Shown: positions 46,351-60,700, numbered from the stretch's first letter. The stretch is DNA of 64,000 nt from Adiantum capillus-veneris (GCA_014529385.2 CM043963.1:96476912-96540911); one strand, 5' to 3'. The notes: generated from the letters alone by a model not told the origin. Numbers and translations are program-made.

Positions 46351-46670
46351 CGTGCGACATACGCCCACAGTTAGCTGTACCCATTCTCATCCCTTTCTTC
46401 CTTGAAATCAACCAAGAAATGAACAACATAAAAATGTTCATACATAGACTTCAAACCACAGCATAATCCTAGCAGAGCAGGAATACCATCCAAACATGTA
46501 GCACTCCAGTTTAGCCCAATTTTGTATACTAGAGACAAGTGTGGTAAGGCATAAATTACAAAATGTTGTATTAAGCACAGGCTACTACCATCTACTTTGT
46601 CATTTGTTGTTGTAGTATGTCATCATTACAAAAGAGTGAGGGGTCTCCCAAGAAGGACAGAAGAGGCTGG

Positions 46671-47480
46671 GGACACAAAAAAGCCCGAGACAACAACCAG
46701 AAAAACCCCAGGGCCGAAGGTGAGATCCTTACCCCACATCAAATGTGAGTGAACCGTCTTTGCTTGACGAGACAACATCAATACTCGAAGCTGATGGCGC
46801 ACCCAAAAGCAAACTCCTTGCTGCATTTTTGGTAGAATCTTTATTATCACTAACTCCTGTAGGTGGTGGCCACCCTCCAAAAGCTTTGGCTAGGCTGGCA
46901 CTAAAATTTTTCCAGCTCTGATCTTTGCTTCCGAAAAAATAATGGGCAGCTATGGCATCTGCAACAGGGAGAATGACGAGAACCCCCATTGTAGCTGCAA
47001 CACAAAACAGTAGAGTCAAGAACCCTAGGAACATCAGTATTTCATGGCATTTCATGTTTGGGTCTAGCTTCACTGTTACACCAAGTAATGTCACGTGCAA
47101 AGGAAGAAAAAGTAAGACTGTTGTTAGCAACCAGTAAACACGCATGCGTAATTTCCTATTTATGATAAGACAGCATCCGGTACCCTAGCCCGGAAAAGCA
47201 GAACACACAAACCATGGTGAATATGACAAGGGCCAAGATGCTAAAAAGAGGGTAATTACACAATTCAAGTTGCAAATTACTTCCCTCCTGGATAACCTTG
47301 TACAACCTCGTGAAGAAGGATGGCAACGCACTTCCAAAGCCCTTAGAGCTTGATCCATGTCCTGCTGCAGCCAATGAGAGCTGAAGAACAAAAAATGGTA
47401 AGCATGACAAGCATATGAGAAGAAGCACTCTGCCATCAAGATGTCGTGGAGCTTCTTGAAGCGACCCTTGAACCAAAAAT
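46671..47480 (-). pseudogene. multi-pass membrane protein gene fragment, unit 1
   Basis: The minus strand has an exon-like block from about 47472 (possible acceptor ggttcaag) to 46735 (donor gtaagg). The first part encodes EAPRHLDGRVLLLICLSCLP, a long hydrophobic segment, a polar loop, then a second hydrophobic segment ending LGYRMLS. A 1-2 base frameshift at about 47160 shifts into INRKLRMRVYWLLTTVLLF, followed by two more hydrophobic segments and a Ser-rich tail ending SLTFDVG at the donor. A short downstream intron may end at tgtccccag near 46671. The alternation of membrane spans and the splice-like borders indicate a host gene piece, not a transposon protein. I cannot name the family. 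The frameshift is shared with unit 2. Confidence 0.5.
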
Positions 47481-47492
47481 ATATGCTTCAAT

Positions 47493-48529
47493 GGCCAATA
47501 GCACAGTCAACTCAAGGAGAGTTGGTGGCCAAAAGACGAGCTCTTGCTAAGGGCCGAGGCAAGCTCAAAATAAGGCATATCCAAGCTTCACAGGCAGGGT
47601 CAAATAATAGATATGGGCAAGATCAGGTAGATCATGCAGGCTACATTTACCATGCACCAGTACAAGGATTGAAAGCAAGATAATGGTGCAAGATACAAAA
47701 CATATTCTAAACAATGACAGCTGCAGAGCAAACATCAGTAGATGGAGGTCGGCATGCAGAACGGTCCTTGTTTTTGTTCGCTTGGTCTTGGTCGCTGCCA
47801 CCATTGCATCATGGCAAAGTGCAAGACGTTCACAAGAGGCTCCAGAGCATCATGTGGAGCGGGCAGCAAGCATTGTGGGAGGTTGGGTTCGTCCTTTTTT
47901 TACCGTATGTTGAAAACAAAAACCAGTCAAGCAAGAAAGTTCCAAGCTTTAAAACATTGCAGGTGTAGACAAGGTTAATCTCAACGATGCTGCCTTCCCC
48001 ATGTCCACCCACCATCTCTACCTGGAGCAGCAGCCAAGATCCACTATGCACATTAGCAAAACCTCTTGAGTGCACCATGTCACACCCCGCCAGACATGCT
48101 TCAACAAACGTAAGGAGAACGTGGGCATGCATCAGATGGGTCAAATCCAAGGAGGATGTGGGCGTGCATTAGGTGGGTCAAATGCTCTAAGGGTCTTGAG
48201 GTTGACGGCAGTGCGAATGTTTTGGAAAACAAAAGAATTGCAACAAGATGACATTTAAAACGCAGGGATGAAAAGAATGAGGAGCATACCAAGATCTGGA
48301 GCTATGGAAGTTCCTACTTGCACTAAGCACATCATGGCAGCACACCGTTGATGAACTAAGGCAAGCAAGCACTCATCCCTACGGTCACAAGGGGCTTCTC
48401 TAGGAGATGGAAATGCAAAAAGAGCGAAGGGCAAAAGCATGCCGTAGTGTCTCACATCAGCCCCTTCAAAGACCATTAGTTCTCCACTTCGTAAACGTGA
48501 AACAACTCAAAAACAAGAGACCAGAACAG
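47493..48529. other. unassigned interval, unit 1
   Basis: There is no convincing frame. It could be intron or upstream sequence of the membrane-protein fragment. It is nearly identical to 53314-54350. Confidence 0.35.
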
Positions 48530-49417
<888 letters not shown>

Positions 49418-49434
49418 ACACAAACAACTAACAC
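49418..49434. other. 17-base filler at the duplication junction
   Basis: acacaaacaactaacac lies between the end of unit 1 and the start of unit 2 and is present in neither parent end. Filler of this kind is typical of end joining. Confidence 0.7.
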
Positions 49435-51235
49435 GTATCGGTTGGACCCCAAACATTTGTGTGCACCACCTCAAGTGGCTTTTTACATACATTGCGCTCA
49501 TGTGGAAATGAGCCCTTTGACTGTTTTCCAAACTGGCATGCTGCACACACTTTATGCATACCATTCACCTTGAATTTGGGCAAACCTTTCACAATCTGTT
49601 TTGATTGCATGCCGCACAATCTCTGCTCATTGACATGGCCAATGCGTTTGTGCCAAATGTCAAAATCAGTCACAAAACCTGTGCCCTGTGCAAATAATGC
49701 AGCTTTTACCTCAGGCATGTCTACATTCAGCGTAAACATTCTGCCCACATTCTCCCTCTTTGTAATGTTTGGCACATGAAGTACATCTGCTAAGTACTTT
49801 GATTTCCCACTCTTCGTATTTAGAGGTATGTCCCCTACATGAGCAATGGGGTGAGCTGTCTCTTGTCATGTCTACACATAGCCTGACACATTTGGTTTGC
49901 GCATATCTCTAAACCACTCTTCAAGAGACGTCACGTGATTAGAGGCATTTGAATACACATACCAAACATCATCTTGGGTGGAATTCTTTGGAGTCATTGT
50001 ATTCATTACATGCTGCTCGTTTTTGTTGTCATATGCATCTCTACTAGTAGATGCATAGTTGCCCTGTTCTCTCTTTCCACTTGCTTTTTCCTTTGGACAG
50101 TCAAGTGACATGTGACCTCTTTTACCACAAGTCCAACATTCTTTGCTATCTGCAATATGTTGTTGTCTGCTTGATCTTGCACCACGACCTCTTTGACTCC
50201 CCCTGCCTTCCCCTGCCTTGAGACTAGTTTTCCCTGCCACTTGTATTGTTTTGATTTGATTGACTTTCTTGAAATTGGCCCCTGCAACCACTTGGACCTC
50301 GACCATGACCTCTACCTCTATTGGAGTTAGAATAGAAGGCCTGTTCATACCTATTTCTGCCAGAAGAAGATGTGTCAAGACCAAGGTTCTTCTCCTTGAG
50401 AATAAGCATAGAAATCAAATCTTGGAACGCGGGGTTGTCGTCTCTTGTATTCATGGAAGACCTGAAATGTATATACTCATCTCCTAAACCATCCAAGCAT
50501 GCACGAACAATGTCATTGTCTTCCACTGAGACTTTAATAGATCCAAGAGCCTCAATGATACTCTTGATCTTCAAAGCATAATCATTGATGCAGAGGTTGT
50601 TCCTCTTAACCTGATTTAGCTCCGACTTTAGTTGAAGCTTCCTGGCCTTGGTGTTCACCTCGAACACTCTGCCTAAGTTTTTCCATGCAATGGCGGGAGT
50701 TTCAACATCCTGTAGATAGCCCATCATGCCATTTGTGATGCTCATAGAAAGCCAATACATCACTTTGCTCTGGGCTTGTTGCCAATCCCACAAAGCTTTT
50801 CTTTGTTCTGCTATAGCATTTGCCTCGGAAATCTCTGGTTCCTTTTCATTGTCTCCTTCTACATAGTCCCAATAACCTTTTCCTTTTCGGAAATTTGTTA
50901 TTCTGAACTTTCATGCACGGTAGTTATTTTTCTCAAGCTTCTCAGTGACAATCTGACTGAAACCGTCAGACATCTTGAAGCACTAAGACAAAATAGCTGC
51001 AATTTACAAAAACCTGCAAATCTGTTGAACTTGCTATCGTGGTACCTGTAACGCTTTCTACACTCAACAAGTGTCCACAACCAAGTGTACATACACTATA
51101 CTTGTACAATAAATCTCTATATACTACACTTTGGAGACCTGTTCAAAAACTTGCATCTGGTCGTGGATTACGAACGAAGGGATTGTGATGCTCTTGCTCT
51201 CTAGTCTCTCTTGCCTGCACCAGGCTCTGATACCA
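49435..51235 (-). pseudogene. copia gag-protease-integrase fragment, unit 2
   Basis: The minus strand carries the copia leader, gag (50793-50224), zinc knuckle CWTCGKRGHMSLDC, a damaged protease (VYSNASNHVTS, lacking the D-S-G triad) and the start of integrase with CAACQFGKQSKGSF. It stops at the duplication border. It lacks the rest of integrase, reverse transcriptase, RNase H and the 3' LTR. Several frameshifts are present, including one caused by the roughly 120-bp deletion near 49765. The primer site complement tgataccat lies at 51228, before the LTR. Confidence 0.87.
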
Positions 51236-51556
51236 TGTAAAGAATGAGGATGCAAGAGAGCTACACAAGACAAGCACAAAGCACACGGAGATGGAAAGTT
51301 TCTTCTTCTTCTCACAGAAAAGAGAGTACAAAATGACTAAGTGCTAAAGCTGAAAAGTAGTACATATGTACATGCGGTCACTAAGTGTGAACACGCTAGA
51401 AGCGTACTAGGTTGGCACTATAAGTGTAGTCCAGCTGTAGAATCACTGATAGAGATCCTCCGTGTCGGTCACCTAACGCACCAGTGAATAAATGCCGTAA
51501 GTGACCAAGACTCGTAGTGGATGCCAACTCAAGATGTACAGCTCGACATCTCAACA
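51236..51556 (-). repeat. copia 5' LTR, unit 2
   Basis: 321 bp, TGTAAAGAATG to CATCTCAACA, preceded by ctctgatacca, the complement of the TGGTATCAGAG primer site. It shares several substitutions with 45411-45731 that are absent from 40496-40816, as expected for a duplicate of that 5' LTR. Confidence 0.92.
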
Positions 51557-51890
51557 GGAATCTACATCAAAAAGGGGGGTATGTTAACCCTCACACACAT
51601 TCCTATCACCTAAGATAGGATGCCGTATTATTTATTTGGTAGAGTCAGGTATTGAGCTTGTCGGTCCAATAGGAAAAGGATAAGAGTGATCGCTGATAAG
51701 AGACGCACTCTAACTGGAACATTCAAGGGATTAGTTGACTAAGCATGGACGTCCAAGTGTAAATGGGACGAGCTCATATAAAAGTCAACTAAACCTAAAA
51801 TTCATGCATTCTCTCATTTGTGCAATTGAAGAGATCTCTTGCTCCATCTCCATCTTCTTCTCCTTCATCTCCTTGTGTGTGTGTGTATGC

Positions 51891-51953
<63 letters not shown>

Positions 51954-52171
51954 TGATCAAGCATTGCAATGACGGCACGACAGTGGCAAAGGGATTGAGC
52001 GCGGCACAACGACGGCTCCTGCTTCGCGGCGAGGAAGCCACCACGACAGCAAGCGTAGGGCGGTGAGTGACACACCATGTACATCTTTGAGCTTACTAGT
52101 TTAGGCTAGTTGCATGCTTCAAGCCATTTGTGGCTCGCACATAGGGTATCGGCAAGTTCCTTGCATTAACA
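51557..52171 (+). repeat. polypurine tract and LTR of another element, unit 2
   Basis: Second copy of the LTR candidate (51582-52171). It differs from 45757-46350 by about 30 transitions and one transversion by eye, plus a 2-base indel and microsatellite length. It contains (GA)n at about 51894-51950. Confidence 0.6.
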
Positions 52172-52491
52172 CGTACGACATACGCGCACAGTTAGCTGTT
52201 CCCATTCTCATCTCTTTCTTCCTTGAAATCAACCAAGAAATGAACAACATAAAAATGTTCATACATACACTTCAAACCACAACATAATCCTAGCAGAGCA
52301 GGAATACCATCCAAACATGTAGCACTCCAGTTTAGCCCAATTTTGTATACTAGAGACAAGTGTGGTAAGGCATAAATTACAAAATGTTGTATTAAGCACA
52401 GGCTACTACCATCTACTTTGTCATTTTTTGTTGTAGTATGTCATCATAACAAAAGAGTGAGGGGTCTCCCAAGAAGGACAGAAGAGGCTGG

Positions 52492-53300
52492 GGACACAAA
52501 AAAGCCCGAGACAACAACCAGAAAACCCCCAGGGCCGAAGGTGAGATCCTTACCCCACATCAAATGTGAGTGAACCGTCTTTGCTTGACGAGCCAAGATC
52601 AATACTCGAAGCTGATGGCGCACCCAAAAGCAAACTCCTTGCTGCATTTTTGGTAGAATCTTTATTATCACTAACTCCTGTAGGTGGTGGCCACCCTCCA
52701 AAAGCTTTGGCTGGGCTGGCACTAAAATTTCTCCAGCTCTGATCGTTGCTTTCAAAAAAATAATGGGCAGCTATGGCATCTGCAACAGGGAGAATGACGA
52801 GAACCCCCATTGTAGCTGCAACACAAAACAGTAGAGTCAAGAACCCTAAGAACATCAGTATTTCATGGCATTTCATGTTTGGGTCTAGCTTCACTGTTAC
52901 ACCAAGTAATGTCACGTGCAAAGGAAGAAAAAGTAAGACTGTTGTTAGCAACCAGTAAACACGCATGCGTAATTTCCTATTTATGATAAGACAGCATCCG
53001 GTACCCTAGCCGGGCAAAGTAGAACACACAAACCATGGTGAATATGACAAGGGCCAAGATGCTAAAAAGAGGGTAATTACACAATTCAAGTTGCAAATTA
53101 CTTCCCTCCTGGATAACCTTGTACAACCTCGTGAAGAAGGATGGCAACGCACTTCCAAAGCCCTTAGAGCTTGATCCATGTCCTGCTGCAGCCAATGAGA
53201 GCTGAAGAACAAAAAATGGTAAGCATGACAAGCATATGAGAAGAAGCACTCTGCCATCAAGATGTCGTGGAGCTTCTTGAAGCGACCCTTGAACCAAAAA
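52492..53300 (-). pseudogene. multi-pass membrane protein gene fragment, unit 2
   Basis: Second copy of the membrane-protein fragment with the same borders, the same frameshift at about 52981, and the same splice-like donor after SLTFDVG. Differences from unit 1 are few, for example VFYFARLGYR for VFCFSGLGYR and SIDLGSSS for SIDVVSSS, and they include transversions. The frameshift therefore predates the duplication. Confidence 0.5.
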
Positions 53301-53313
53301 TATATGCTTCAAT

Positions 53314-54350
53314 GGTCAATAGCACAGTCAACTCAAGGAGAGTTGGTGGCCAAAAGACGAGCTCTTGCTAAGGGCCGAGGCAAGCTCAAAATAAGGCATA
53401 TCCAAGCTTCACAGGCAGGGTCAAATAATAGATATGGGCAAGATCAGGTAGATCATGCAGGCTACATTTACCATGCACCAGTACAAGGATTGAAAGCAAG
53501 ATAATGGTGCAAGATACAAAACATATTCTAAACAATGACAGCTGCAGAGCAAACATCAGTAGATGGAGGTCGGCATGCAGAACGGTCCTTGTTTTTGTTC
53601 GCTTGGTCTTGGTCGCTGCCACCATTGCATCATGGCAAAGTGCAAGACGTTCACAAGAGGCTCCAGAGCATCATGTGGAGCGGGCAGCAAGCATTGTGGG
53701 AGGTTGGGTTCGTCCTTTTTTTACCGTATGTTGAAAACAAAAACCAGTCAAGCAAGAAAGTTCCAAGCTTTAAAACATTGCAGGTGTAGACAAGGTTAAC
53801 CTCAACGATGCTGCCTTCCCCATGTCCACCCACCATCTCTACCTGGAGCAGCAGCCAAGATCCACTATGCACATTAGCAAAACCTCTTGAGTGCACCATG
53901 TCACACCCCGCCAGACATGCTTCAACAAACGTAAGGAGAACGTGGGCATGCATCAGATGGGTCAAATCCAAGGAGGATGTGGGCGTGCATTAGGTGGGTC
54001 AAATGCTCTAAGGGTCTTGAGGTTGACGGCAGTGCGAATGTTTTGGAAAACAAAAGAATTGCAACAAGATGAACATTTAAAACGCAGGGATGAAAAGAAT
54101 GAGGAGCATACCAAGATCTGGAGCTATGGAAGTTCCTACTTGCACTAAGCACATCATGGCAGCACACCGTTGATGAACTAAGGCAAGCAAGCACTCATCC
54201 CTACGGTCACAAGGGGCTTCTCTAGGAGATGGAAATGCAAAAAGAGCGAAGGGCAAAAGCATGCCGTAGTGTCTCACATCAGCCCCTTCAAAGACCATTA
54301 GTTCTCCACTTCGTAAACGTGAAACAACTCAAAAACAAGAGACCAGAACA
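53314..54350. other. unassigned interval, unit 2
   Basis: Near-identical copy of 47493-48529; no gene recognised. A single-base insertion relative to unit 1 lies near 54072. Confidence 0.35.

Positions 54351-55872
<1,522 letters not shown>

Positions 55873-55923
<51 letters not shown>
55873..55923. repeat. (CA)n microsatellite
   Basis: About 25 CA units; a shorter (CA) run follows near 56018-56036. Confidence 0.97.
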
Positions 55924-55925
<2 letters not shown>

Positions 55926-56836
55926 TGGGGTACCACTCGGCTTACACAACCCACCTGGCCGAGACAGGGAACACACCGATGGAGTGAGAGGAGAGAGACT
56001 ATCCATTTTCCCACTCAACACACACACACACACACATACCAAAAAACCCAGCTCAAAAGAGGAAGATTTTTATATGTTTAGATACAATTGAGCTTGGGCC
56101 AAGCTTGGGCCAACACCAATGGGGCAAATAGCTCTCACAATATGGATGAAGTATGCCAGATACAATCACAAATTTGAACAGAGGCTTTGCTCACAAGAGA
56201 AATTTACACAGCCAAAACAGCAAGAAAAAGTGAGGAATTTGGCAAAATGGACAGAACCATTGTGTCCGGAGCAGCCAAAAATCCTAGTCTACAATATCAA
56301 AGTGCTCAAATCCGACCTCCAATGAGCAGTTTATGGCCAAAACAGGCTCCAAAAACAGCAAAAACTGAGTTGCAAATGTTCCTCCTCATCTCTCTGTAGT
56401 TTGTTGGTTTTTTTCTCAAGTTTTTCAGTGTCCACACTTCACTTTATCCCTTGGGAACCTTTGGCATTTTGATTGACGTCAAACGGACCCCAAACATGCC
56501 AAAAAATGGCCATGCAGTGCGTTTTTCTCACCCTTCTACATCCATCCGCACACCTAGCACTCAACTATTTCCAATAATTCATCCCAATTATAGTTGTCAT
56601 GATGACCTTTCTACATACTTCAACACAAAAAAACACCCACGTTGTGTCCGTACTTATCCACGTGCAAGTCTTGATCCCATTCGTCCTCCTGACACCACTA
56701 GATGACGCACCTGCGTACCTCATGGTGTGAGCCCTGCCGATAGTTTCCTTGAGAAGTTTTACGCTCCACCAACTCCTCATTAATATTTGAAAACACAGAC
56801 TCGCCGTATCACATGTCTCCTCATCCCTCACATACA
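55924..56836. other. unassigned interval 3' of the Tat-type gypsy
   Basis: No clear coding sequence. It may contain the decayed 3' interior or LTR of the minus-strand gypsy, but I see no matching LTR partner. A direct repeat agcttgggcca occurs twice at about 56091-56111. Confidence 0.35.
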
Positions 56837-57399
56837 TTACTTGTTCTGCGGATAGCTCATCTTCCGAAAACATTCAACTACCTTGAAAGGGCCTTCCCAC
56901 TTAAATTGAAACTTCTTTTGGAATGTCTTGTCTAGCTTACTATTGTAGCGCAAAACCAAGTCATGTTTCTTGATACCCTTACTTTTGACCTTTTTATTTA
57001 TCTTTGCTAAAGCCTTATCTTGCATCTGCCCATAATCAACACTCTCTTCCCAAATGCTTGACACCTATTGCAAGACCTACACCAATGGTGAGCATCCTTG
57101 TGCAAACTAGGCCATACATACCCCTCTTGCAAGATCTTATGCAAGGTGATCTTTAGAGCAAAATGTCAGCCACATGCACCTTCATGATTCTCTTCCAACA
57201 CTATAAATCTCCTCCCGCCAAGGTACACGTCTCAACACGAGATCATCCCCTTTCATGTACAAGACATCACCAATCAATGTGTACCTAGATGCTCTATGCA
57301 CAAAACCATACTTCTTAGACTTTTGAATGTCCTTCAGATTGATTCCTGTTAACAAAAACTCATCTTCTTGAGCCAAACTTTCCCGGCCATGATAAAGAG
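56837..57399 (-). pseudogene. Tat-type gypsy integrase with core deleted
   Basis: The integrase N-terminal part leads to a zinc-binding region (GWHFALKITLHKILQEGY and HHWCRSCNRC, 57180-57070). It is followed at 57064 by SIWEESVDYGQMQDKAL and KFQFKWEGPFKVVECF, which belong to the region after the catalytic core and to the C-terminal DNA-binding domain. The D-D-E core, normally well over 100 residues, is absent, so an internal deletion joined the two ends. Confidence 0.72.
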
Positions 57400-57857
57400 G
57401 TAAATTGGTTCTCAACACAAATAGCTCCCCAATCATGCTTTGAGTTGCTTCATGTGCCTCTCCATTTAGAGCACACTCAATGTGTCTCATGCTCCATGCT
57501 TCAAACGTTTTTAACAGGCCTTTAATTCTGAAACACATTTCCTTCAATGAGGTGTTCTTGCTCTTCCACACACCCAACACTTGCTTCAAAAACTAACAAG
57601 GCATCACCTTTTATGCTCAAACCTTTAATCCCATGCTTCAAACAAATGTGTAATCTGGCTTCCAAAGTAGCATATTCAGCCTCATTGTTACTCTGAGCAT
57701 CCAATTTGAACCCTCTCTTGCATATTAGCTTCCTCTCTGGATCATAAAGTGATATACCCCCTGAAGCCACATCATGGCTCTTTTTGTATGAGCCATCAAA
57801 GAACAACACATGTGCATTGCTGATATGTGGCACTTCTTCAACTACCCTTCTCACCAC
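57400..57857 (-). pseudogene. second (archaeal-type) RNase H of Tat-type gypsy
   Basis: VLFFDGSYKKS supplies the first Asp, NNEAEYATLEARLHICLKHG the Glu helix, and SIKGDALLVF the next Asp, the pattern of the RVT_3 RNase H family. A frameshift near 57590 moves the rest (KQVLGVWKSKNTSLKE, then ECALNGEAHEAT) into the neighbouring frame. Its place after a first RNase H is the reason for calling the Tat lineage. Confidence 0.72.
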
Positions 57858-59161
57858 TTATTCCTTAACAAGAAGGGGATTCTTCTTGTAAATTAACAAA
57901 TCAGCTAGGGTAGCTCTTGTACTGTCTTCCACTAAAAAAGAGAACTCAAACTCTTGCAAGTCAGTTACCCATTTCTTGACCACATTTGACATGTTAGTGC
58001 CTTTCATTAAGTGTGGAAAAAAGGAGTTACTCATTAAGAAAACAAAAGGTCGTGGTAGCAAGTAATGACAAAATTGTCGAGAAGCAATTATTACTCTAGC
58101 CATCACTAGCTCTAGTTCCAACAATTTTCTTCTACTAATAATTTCACTCAGCTTGCACAATACACTTGCCTCATATAATGGCTTCCCTTCCCCTTTTTCA
58201 ACAGCATGGATCCAATGGCATCATCCCCTACTGATGGATGTACATAAAACACTTGCTCCCAATCAGGAGCCTGCACGGCTGACAACCCCTCTAACACCTC
58301 TTTCACCTCTTGAAACACTTCTTCACACTTGTCATCCCATTGCAATGAATCATGCTTTGCCACTTGTTGTAATGGATAAAGGAGCTGTGAAGACAATGGA
58401 ATAAACCGCGCTAGGTAATTTACTTTTTGTATAAAGGTTTCCAATTGCTTTGTACTTGTAGGTGATGGAAGAAGAATGATAGACTTAACCTTGTTTGAGC
58501 CTCAATGCCATTTTCTGACACCATGTGGCCCAATAACTTCAACCTTGGTTGTGCTAGATGACATTTCTTTGGATTTAGTTGTCCTCCACATTCATCATAT
58601 CGAGCCAATACCATATGCAGCTTCTCATGGTGTTCAGCCCTACTGTTGTAGACACAGAAGTTGTCCATAAAATCTTTAACACAACTACCAATGAATGGTG
58701 TTGATACCTAATTTGCTCTCTCCTTATAGAAAGATGGTCCATTTGACAACCCAAATGGAAATACCGTGTAGCAATAACAACCCCATGGCGTAATGAAAGT
58801 TCTCTTTGTTCGGTCTTTAAGAGCAATCTTCAATTGAAAATAGCCTGAAAAACCATCACACACACTGTACCTCTTATAACCTTCCCACTGAATCCAAGAT
58901 CTTATCAATGAATGGAAGAGGATATGAGTTCTTCTTAGTGGCTACATTTAAGGGTTTAAAATCTACACAAATCCTTCACTTTCCATCCTTCTTTGGGCTG
59001 ACTACTACTGGACTCACCCATTCTGTGGTTTCCACTGGGACTATGAACCCTGCCTTCAATAACTTGTTCACCTCTTCCTGCAAGGCTTCCATTTGCTCTT
59101 GACCCATCCTTCTTAGCCTTTGTCGCACTGTCTTAGCACCTTCTTTTAGCTCTATATGCAT
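57858..59161 (-). pseudogene. Tat-type gypsy reverse transcriptase and RNase H
   Basis: Four frame pieces make up the domain. 59161-58976 has the N-terminal finger (GFIVPVETTEWVSPVVV). 58908-58708 has motif A-like VCDGFSGYFQLKIALKD and FPFGLSNGPSF. 58668-58420 has the catalytic box as FMDNFCVYN, so the second Asp of the DD pair is Asn. 58444-57858 has the connection and first RNase H, with SLQWDDKCEEVFQEVK and HYLLPRPFVFLM. Frameshifts and stops separate the pieces. The altered catalytic box alone would be expected to abolish synthesis. Confidence 0.78.
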
Positions 59162-59191
59162 ATCGTCTCCATTGAACCCTCTAATCTCTTC

Positions 59192-59539
59192 TTATGAAGT
59201 AATGAACAAATCAAGAAAAGTATACAGCATTTGCAAATATATCTCCTTCTCCATAGCTGAGAGGTCTCCACTGATCATTTGTGTCATCAATTCTTGCTTC
59301 TTTGACAATTTAACCTTGGTTCGCATCAGCCCTTCAATCACTTTATAAGGCCCTCCACTTTCATCTTCAATCTCATTTTCAAATGCAACTAAACCAGAGT
59401 CATGGATTTCTTTGTCCATCAGAAGAAATGCAACATGAACATCCTCATCACTGCTAGTAGTACTATCATTGTCCTCATCAGACACTGTGCAATAGTCTTC
59501 ATCACTAGACTCATACTCATCTTCATAAAGTTCCTCCAA
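59192..59539 (-). pseudogene. acidic linker between protease and reverse transcriptase
   Basis: This very acidic segment (MEELYEDEYESSDEDY onward) overlaps the end of the protease frame in another frame. It leads to KVIEGLMRTKVKLSKKQEL and FLDLFITS, the connector that normally precedes gypsy reverse transcriptase. A frameshift joins it to the protease. Confidence 0.5.
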
Positions 59540-60441
59540 TACTTTCCGTGTGTCATATTATATAGCTTCTTGGCACCTGTCTTTCCATAGAGGCTAATTG
59601 TACCACGTCTCCAATCTTGAACGGCTCCCACTGCACGTAACCATGGTCTACCCACTATAATAGGATATGTTCCCAACCCCGCTGGCATCACATGAAAATC
59701 AACCACCACCTTTGCATCATACGCCTCCACTTCTAAGCTCTTTGCGACACCCAAATATTTTACTTTTTGATGGTTTGCCAATCTGATCCAAAAGCCTGAT
59801 ACCCTTGTCACTGTAAGACCCATCTTCTCAATGCATGAGTGTGTTGTGACACATATTTGGGCTCCGCCATCAACATAACCTTGTCCTAAATTTTTTCTTT
59901 TGTGCCACACATCTACTATTGGGCAAATGTCTGGTAGCTCATCCATCGCTAATACCTTGATTGCACCTCTCGCTGGTTCTTTCTCCATTGGGTTAACCAT
60001 CCTCTTCCACTGTCGCTTTAGCTTAGGCACCATCTCTATAAGCTCCCCAAAAGTAACATTTGTTTTCCTGCTTGTCAAATCCTCCTTCCAATCATAGCTT
60101 AATTGCCCATCCCCTAGTGGAAAATCTAAAACATGAAACTTGCGACAAGCCCTTCTTTTCCTCTTGACCTTGACATCCTCGTCTTCATGGCTCTTTTACT
60201 TCTTCTTACTAGGACCTGGGGCACTTCTTCCTTCGTTATCTTGTGTGGTCCTCTTCCCAATAGGCATCACTAATATCTCCTCCAGCTTTGTTGCCTTCTC
60301 CAAGGTGACCACACTTATCATTTTTGTCTTTCCCTTTTCCTCTTGGGTTAATCCATTGGTTCCTTCTCCCGAGGGATTCGCCATGGAAAACTTACCGCAC
60401 CACGTAAGTGTAGGGGAGGGGGGTTTATTTACAAGTTGCAT
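59419..60441 (-). pseudogene. Tat-type gypsy N-terminal region and protease
   Basis: A lysine-rich N-terminal block (60441-60196) ends in a TAA. The same frame resumes with a basic stretch, then FGELIEMVPKLKRQWKRM. The aspartic protease lies in 60078-59419: YVDGGAQICVTTHSC is the active-site segment (D-G-G-A in place of D-T/S-G-A), and YPIIVGRPWLRAVGA is the closing flap-side motif. It resembles the protease of the left-edge gypsy remnant in having Gly after Asp. A Met-Ala-Asn start at 60381 follows a possible splice donor gtaagt, so the true start is unclear. Confidence 0.7.
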
Positions 60442-60539
60442 AAGCGTATAAGTTAGGGACCCCTCAATAATTTATCTCCCAAGCTTAAAAATAAGGGAGG
60501 GGGTATCATATTTATGGGGGGGTTGGGGGGGGGGTTACT
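60442..60539. other. spacer between two gypsy elements with G-runs
   Basis: Contains gaggggggg-type and tggggggggttggggggggggt runs. It might be a polypurine tract, but the position (before a 5' LTR) does not require one. Confidence 0.3.
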
Positions 60540-60699
60540 TGTAACGATTGGTCACGTGTCAGGCCAAGGGCCAACCAAGGGGTCATGGACTCGGCCAAGG
60601 GCCCCGACTGCCAATGGGAAGGGGTCCGGAAGTGGCTAGGAGCCTATTAAAGGGAGGTTGGGCGAATGGACCAGGACCTGGCAGTCCTCTGGTTTTACA
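60540..60699 (+). repeat. 5' LTR of the chromovirus, 160 bp
   Basis: TGTAACGATTGG to GGTTTTACA, with TGTAA/TTACA inverted ends, directly upstream of the primer site. The 3' LTR is outside the window, so the left border rests on the TG start and inverted ends. It is short for a gypsy LTR. Confidence 0.6.
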
Positions 60700-60700
60700 A

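Larger units (their letters stand above)
56837..60441 (-). mobile_element. Tat-type Ty3/gypsy element, decayed
   Basis: The minus-strand order is protease, reverse transcriptase, RNase H, second (archaeal-type) RNase H, integrase ends. A second RNase H after the first is characteristic of the Tat lineage of plant Ty3/gypsy elements. Gag is absent and no LTR pair was found; the right side is truncated close to the chromovirus LTR at 60540. Confidence 0.75.

Noticed and set aside
47565..48476. Several 60-100-codon frames in both duplication units
   Set aside because: No recognisable domains, overlapping on both strands, and preserved only because the two units are near-identical.
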